Source of the DNA: Antedon mediterranea
Lineage: Eukaryota > Echinodermata > Crinoidea > Comatulida > Antedonidae
Assembly (NCBI RefSeq): GCF_964355755.1
Contig: NC_092673.1
Location: 7,075,001-7,139,000 of the forward strand
DNA length: 64,000 nucleotides
Direction of reading: 5' to 3'
The position numbers and the translations under genes were made by a program. The notes beneath the pieces were generated by a model. The model searched no databases, had not been told where the DNA came from, and saw only the letters and a list, made by a program, of their open reading frames with translations. Of this stretch, positions 60,797 to 64,000 are shown piece by piece. The number at the start of each line of letters is the position of its first letter. Positions within the stretch are counted from its first letter, which is position 1.

Positions 60797-62341
60797 TAAT
60801 TCGTCACTTTGACGAATTATAGGTGATCATTTTTATCGCTTTACTGACATTAATATTTTTTAAACATGCACGTACGTTAACATACAATAGGAAAATGTTG
60901 ATGTATACCATCCTGATATACGCTATAGTGCTGAGTTGTGCCTATTATGTGTCATATACAATATGTACAGTTTATATCTATATACAGTGTAGCATAGGTG
61001 AAATTACGGGACCCACATCATGTTCAAATTTTTTGGTATGATGGAATTATCAAAATAAACTCGAAGATGACAATTTCGAAAGATAATAAATTGAGCAAAT
61101 AAATATAAGGATTGGAAGATAATTTGACACGTAGAAGCGCAATGCGCGCTCTTTGAAATTTGTATAACTTTGACTAAAGAAATTTAAAAACAACGTTTTA
61201 ACTTCAACTGGCCATATGATAACATCACAACATCCGATGGGCTTAATTTTTATATGAATTCATATCTACATTTATTCAGCTTTCATAATAAATTATAATC
61301 TTCAAGGTCACCTTTAATTCTGAAGAGCTATAACATATTCAAATGTATGGTGTAGCTGAAATTACACGACCTTGGTTATTAAAGTTTTTACACATGATGA
61401 CGTCATCAAAATAAAAATGTTGACAACTCTTGAGAAAGATAATTAATTGAGCAAGCACATACTAAAATTTCGGCGAAAATCGGGCTCAAATAACGGAGAT
61501 GCGCTCTATTGAATGTGATAACCCACACAAAAAGATAAAAATTACTAATTTTTAAATTAAAGTGGCCATTTGATGACGTCATACCATTTTGTATGTCTAA
61601 TGTGTACATGAATATGTATCTACAACCCAATGGCTTCCCGAATAAGTTAAAAAAATTGGGGGTCACCTGCCATTCTGAAGAGTTATATTCATTTTAAAAA
61701 GGCCTTATTTTTCACCATTTTCAGCACTTTGATGCAATTAATTTGCGCATTTTGTTATTTTTAACCTGCTCGTATAGCGTTATTTTAAGTCGGAACTGAC
61801 TCAAATTTGGTGAATGTACTAAGGATGGTGAGTAGAACGCGATTTGTATAAAAAAATTGCAATTTTTACGCTTTGTAAGTATCGCGTGCGCAAAATATTT
61901 TTTTTGCGCAGTAATTTTTTGAAACACGCAATTGGCCTAATTCATGCTCTAAATTGATTAAAACGTAATTTTGAGCTTTTTAAATTGCGCATGACCCTAC
62001 GTGCGCGCGCGTTTTTACTTGCTAATATTTTTACCCTTGACCTGAAGTTTACGTGTAGTGAATTTCATAAATATGTGATAATGAATTATGGATATATGAT
62101 TGATAATGTGATTTCACAAAATGGCGTATACGTGACGTCACGGGTGAGAGATCACGCTGAAAAGCTTATTATGGCTAAGTTAAAGTATTTGAAAGACATT
62201 GTGAAATTTTTGTGATCATTGCTATTCAACTTTTTGAGATATTTGATGAACAAAAAGTGTACAGAAAGAATAATAACAATAATAAAGATTTTGTACAATA
62301 ACAATAGGTGATCATTTTATTCTAAATGAAATGATCACCTA
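60797..62341. mobile_element. 1.5-kb inverted-repeat element, TA-flanked
   Basis: 'ggtgatcattt' at 60821 and its complement ending at 62339 are each bordered by TA. The right end is itself a 36-bp palindrome (62306-62341). Outside the left end, 'attcgtcactttgacgaat' is a hairpin, and this whole edge (60797-60854) is repeated in inverse at 11043-11100. Inside, a unit near 60995-61200 recurs diverged near 61350-61530 ('tgaaattac', 'catcaaaataaa', 'taattgagcaa'). Confidence 0.55.
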
Positions 62342-62449
62342 ATAAAACAATAATAGCTCAGTACCACCAGTAACCCGTATCACAGTAATTCCTTTTCTGA
62401 TAATCGTATCAAATTAGAAATTATATTAGCATAATATTATTTCTTAAAG

Positions 62450-63807
62450 CTACCCATTTTTATATACTTTATTTCTTTCTGTATTGTTATATGTTTCACA
62501 TTCAATGTTATATAACATATTGCTTTTAAATGAATTCCATAACGATTTACCCACTGGCTTATTTAGTGCTGATAACATTTTTATTCTATAAATAGTAAAT
62601 GCTGCAAAAGTGTATAAATATAATCTATTAGCTTATCTCCCGTTCCTAGTATTAATTGTTTAAATGATATATTATTGTGGTTTAAACTTACAAAGATACT
62701 AAGCATTTTCCTCCAAAATTTCTGAATAAATCTACAACTAAAAAACAAATGATTTTCATTTTCAATTTCTCCACATTTGTCACACGTTTGTGTTTCCTTA
62801 ACTTTCCACTGATACAGCCGTTTGTTGGTAGGCAGTATTCTATGTAACATCTTATAATTGAATTGTGCTAGTTTCTTATCTTTCATTTTACATACTTTCC
62901 GTAACCAAGATGTTTTCCAATCTATGTTGTTATCATTGAAGTACTCTTCCCATTTTAGTTGTGACGTTGGAATAATGAAATATTCTTTCACAAACCATGA
63001 GTATATTAGTTTGGTAGTAATAATCTCATACTTGGTCCCAACTAACTCATCATTATCATCGCAATTGAAAATATCTACCTCCTTAATAATACGTTTCCAT
63101 TGAATTGGTATTGCCTTAATAATGCACAAAAACTCATTTAACCAGTTTGTTTTACATTGTAGTTTCACCAGTATTTCGTTTGATGTTAAAACAGTGTTCT
63201 TATTAACAATGTTTTTAATACTGATAATGCCACTGTCAATCCAATGCTTGTAGAAAAGCGATTTTTTTTTTAGTTTAACGTAGTGGTTTCCCCACAGTTG
63301 CTCATTCATTATATCGTTATAAGTTTCAGGTTTTTTTTAGAGATTCTGTTATAATTTAATTTAAGTAGCTTTTATCATATTTTTGTAAAACAGTGGAATT
63401 TTATCAGAATTAACATCACTAATGCTATGACATGACATATTAAGTAAAACATTAACATCACATATTTTTTTAATATAATACATTGGAATATTTTTCCATT
63501 TAGCACCATTATCATTCATAATTCTTTTTAACCAGCCACACATGAGTGCGTTAACATGAAGAGTAAAGTCAGGCATTTTAATGCCTCCCATCTCATCATC
63601 ACCAATTATAGTTTTTCTTTTTATCTTTTCCCTTTTATTGTTCCAAATAAAATTATATATTAGATTTGTAACTTGTGTATATACATATTTTGGAACATCA
63701 GTGATATTTGCAGCATATGTTAATTTAGATAGTGCAAGACTTTTCAGGATTATTATTCTACCAAAAATTGAAAGATTTCTAGCATTCCATTGTTTTAAAG
63801 TCTTTTA
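62450..63807 (-). mobile_element. L1/Tx1-type retrotransposon ORF2 C-terminal third, decayed
   Basis: The minus strand from 63807 reads KTLKQWNARNLSIFGRIIIL, then EMGGIKMPDF and LMCGWLKRIMN, typical of the segment after the L1/Tx1 polymerase. A stop and frameshift lie at about 63310-63365; the frame then continues with NEQLWGNHYV to FNYKMLHRILPTNKRLYQW and CDKCGEIENENHLFFSC. A further shift near 62615 restores the end, stop at 62450. Related to 57373-57993 but not a recent copy of it. Confidence 0.85.
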
Positions 63808-63840
63808 TAGCTCTATTAATTTAACATCCCAGTTTTTAGT

Positions 63841-63905
63841 CGCGTGGAAGCGACTCTATAGTTCACTATGTCAGTCGGTTGGTCGGTCGGTAAACACTAA
63901 CTTGT
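63841..63905. repeat. Dispersed repeat at the right edge
   Basis: It starts 'cgcgtggaagcgactctata' and continues 'gtcagtcggttggtcggtcg' and 'gtaaacactaact', matching 51541-51590 in inverse orientation. Probably the end of an element that continues to the right. Confidence 0.55.
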
Positions 63906-64000
63906 ATATGACCTTATCTTGATATCAGTTTAATCTAGCTTAGTCAATTTTTCACAGTATATTCCTTATGGCCAGGAATCGATGTGGTTATGTTTTCACG

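Overview
The window is AT-rich eukaryotic DNA with spliced genes (GT-AG introns), remains of non-LTR retrotransposons of more than one type, and many short inverted-repeat elements. The best conserved gene piece is the DNA-binding domain of a germ cell nuclear factor (NR6A1/GCNF) receptor. Together with low-GC, repeat-crowded spacers this fits a marine invertebrate, plausibly a non-vertebrate deuterostome, but I cannot name the species from the sequence.

Layout. 1-958 holds the endonuclease part of a CR1/L2-like retrotransposon (minus strand) running off the left edge. 959-6173 is gene-poor with three tandem-repeat blocks. 6174-19630 (plus) is an eight-exon secreted-protein gene, called gene A here: signal peptide, YWTD/LDLR class B beta-propeller segment, a 4.2-kb exon coding about 1,390 residues of [Asp-x-Thr-Thr]n, a short linker exon, and a C-terminal cysteine-rich PAN/apple-like domain. 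All its introns are phase 1. 19705-23180 holds two dead reverse-transcriptase fragments on opposite strands and two tandem-repeat blocks. 24187-24280 is an orphan signal-peptide exon of the same family. 26197-34604 (plus) is a paralogue, gene C: signal peptide, a 6.8-kb exon coding about 2,265 residues of the same repeat, linker and PAN-like exon, with no propeller exons visible. Genes A and C and the orphan exon form a local tandem family; intron and flanking sequence is duplicated as well.

34605-52946 has no gene I can support. It is a graveyard of foldback/TIR elements, one with a perfect 8-bp target duplication, one with NotI-like GC-rich termini and a 75-bp satellite inside, and one carrying a hammerhead-ribozyme-like core. 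52947-54220 holds two consecutive exons of an NR6A1-like nuclear receptor (plus). From 54221 on there is probably intron or intergenic DNA, with two 5'-truncated L1/Tx1-type retrotransposon tails (57373-57993 and 62450-63807, minus) and a 1.5-kb inverted-repeat element (60797-62341).

Functionally, genes A and C look like extracellular proteins in which a long acidic, threonine-rich and probably O-glycosylated stalk joins a secretion signal (plus a propeller in A) to a PAN-like binding module. The nuclear receptor is unrelated to them. I think the [DxTT]n family is the most unusual content of the window.
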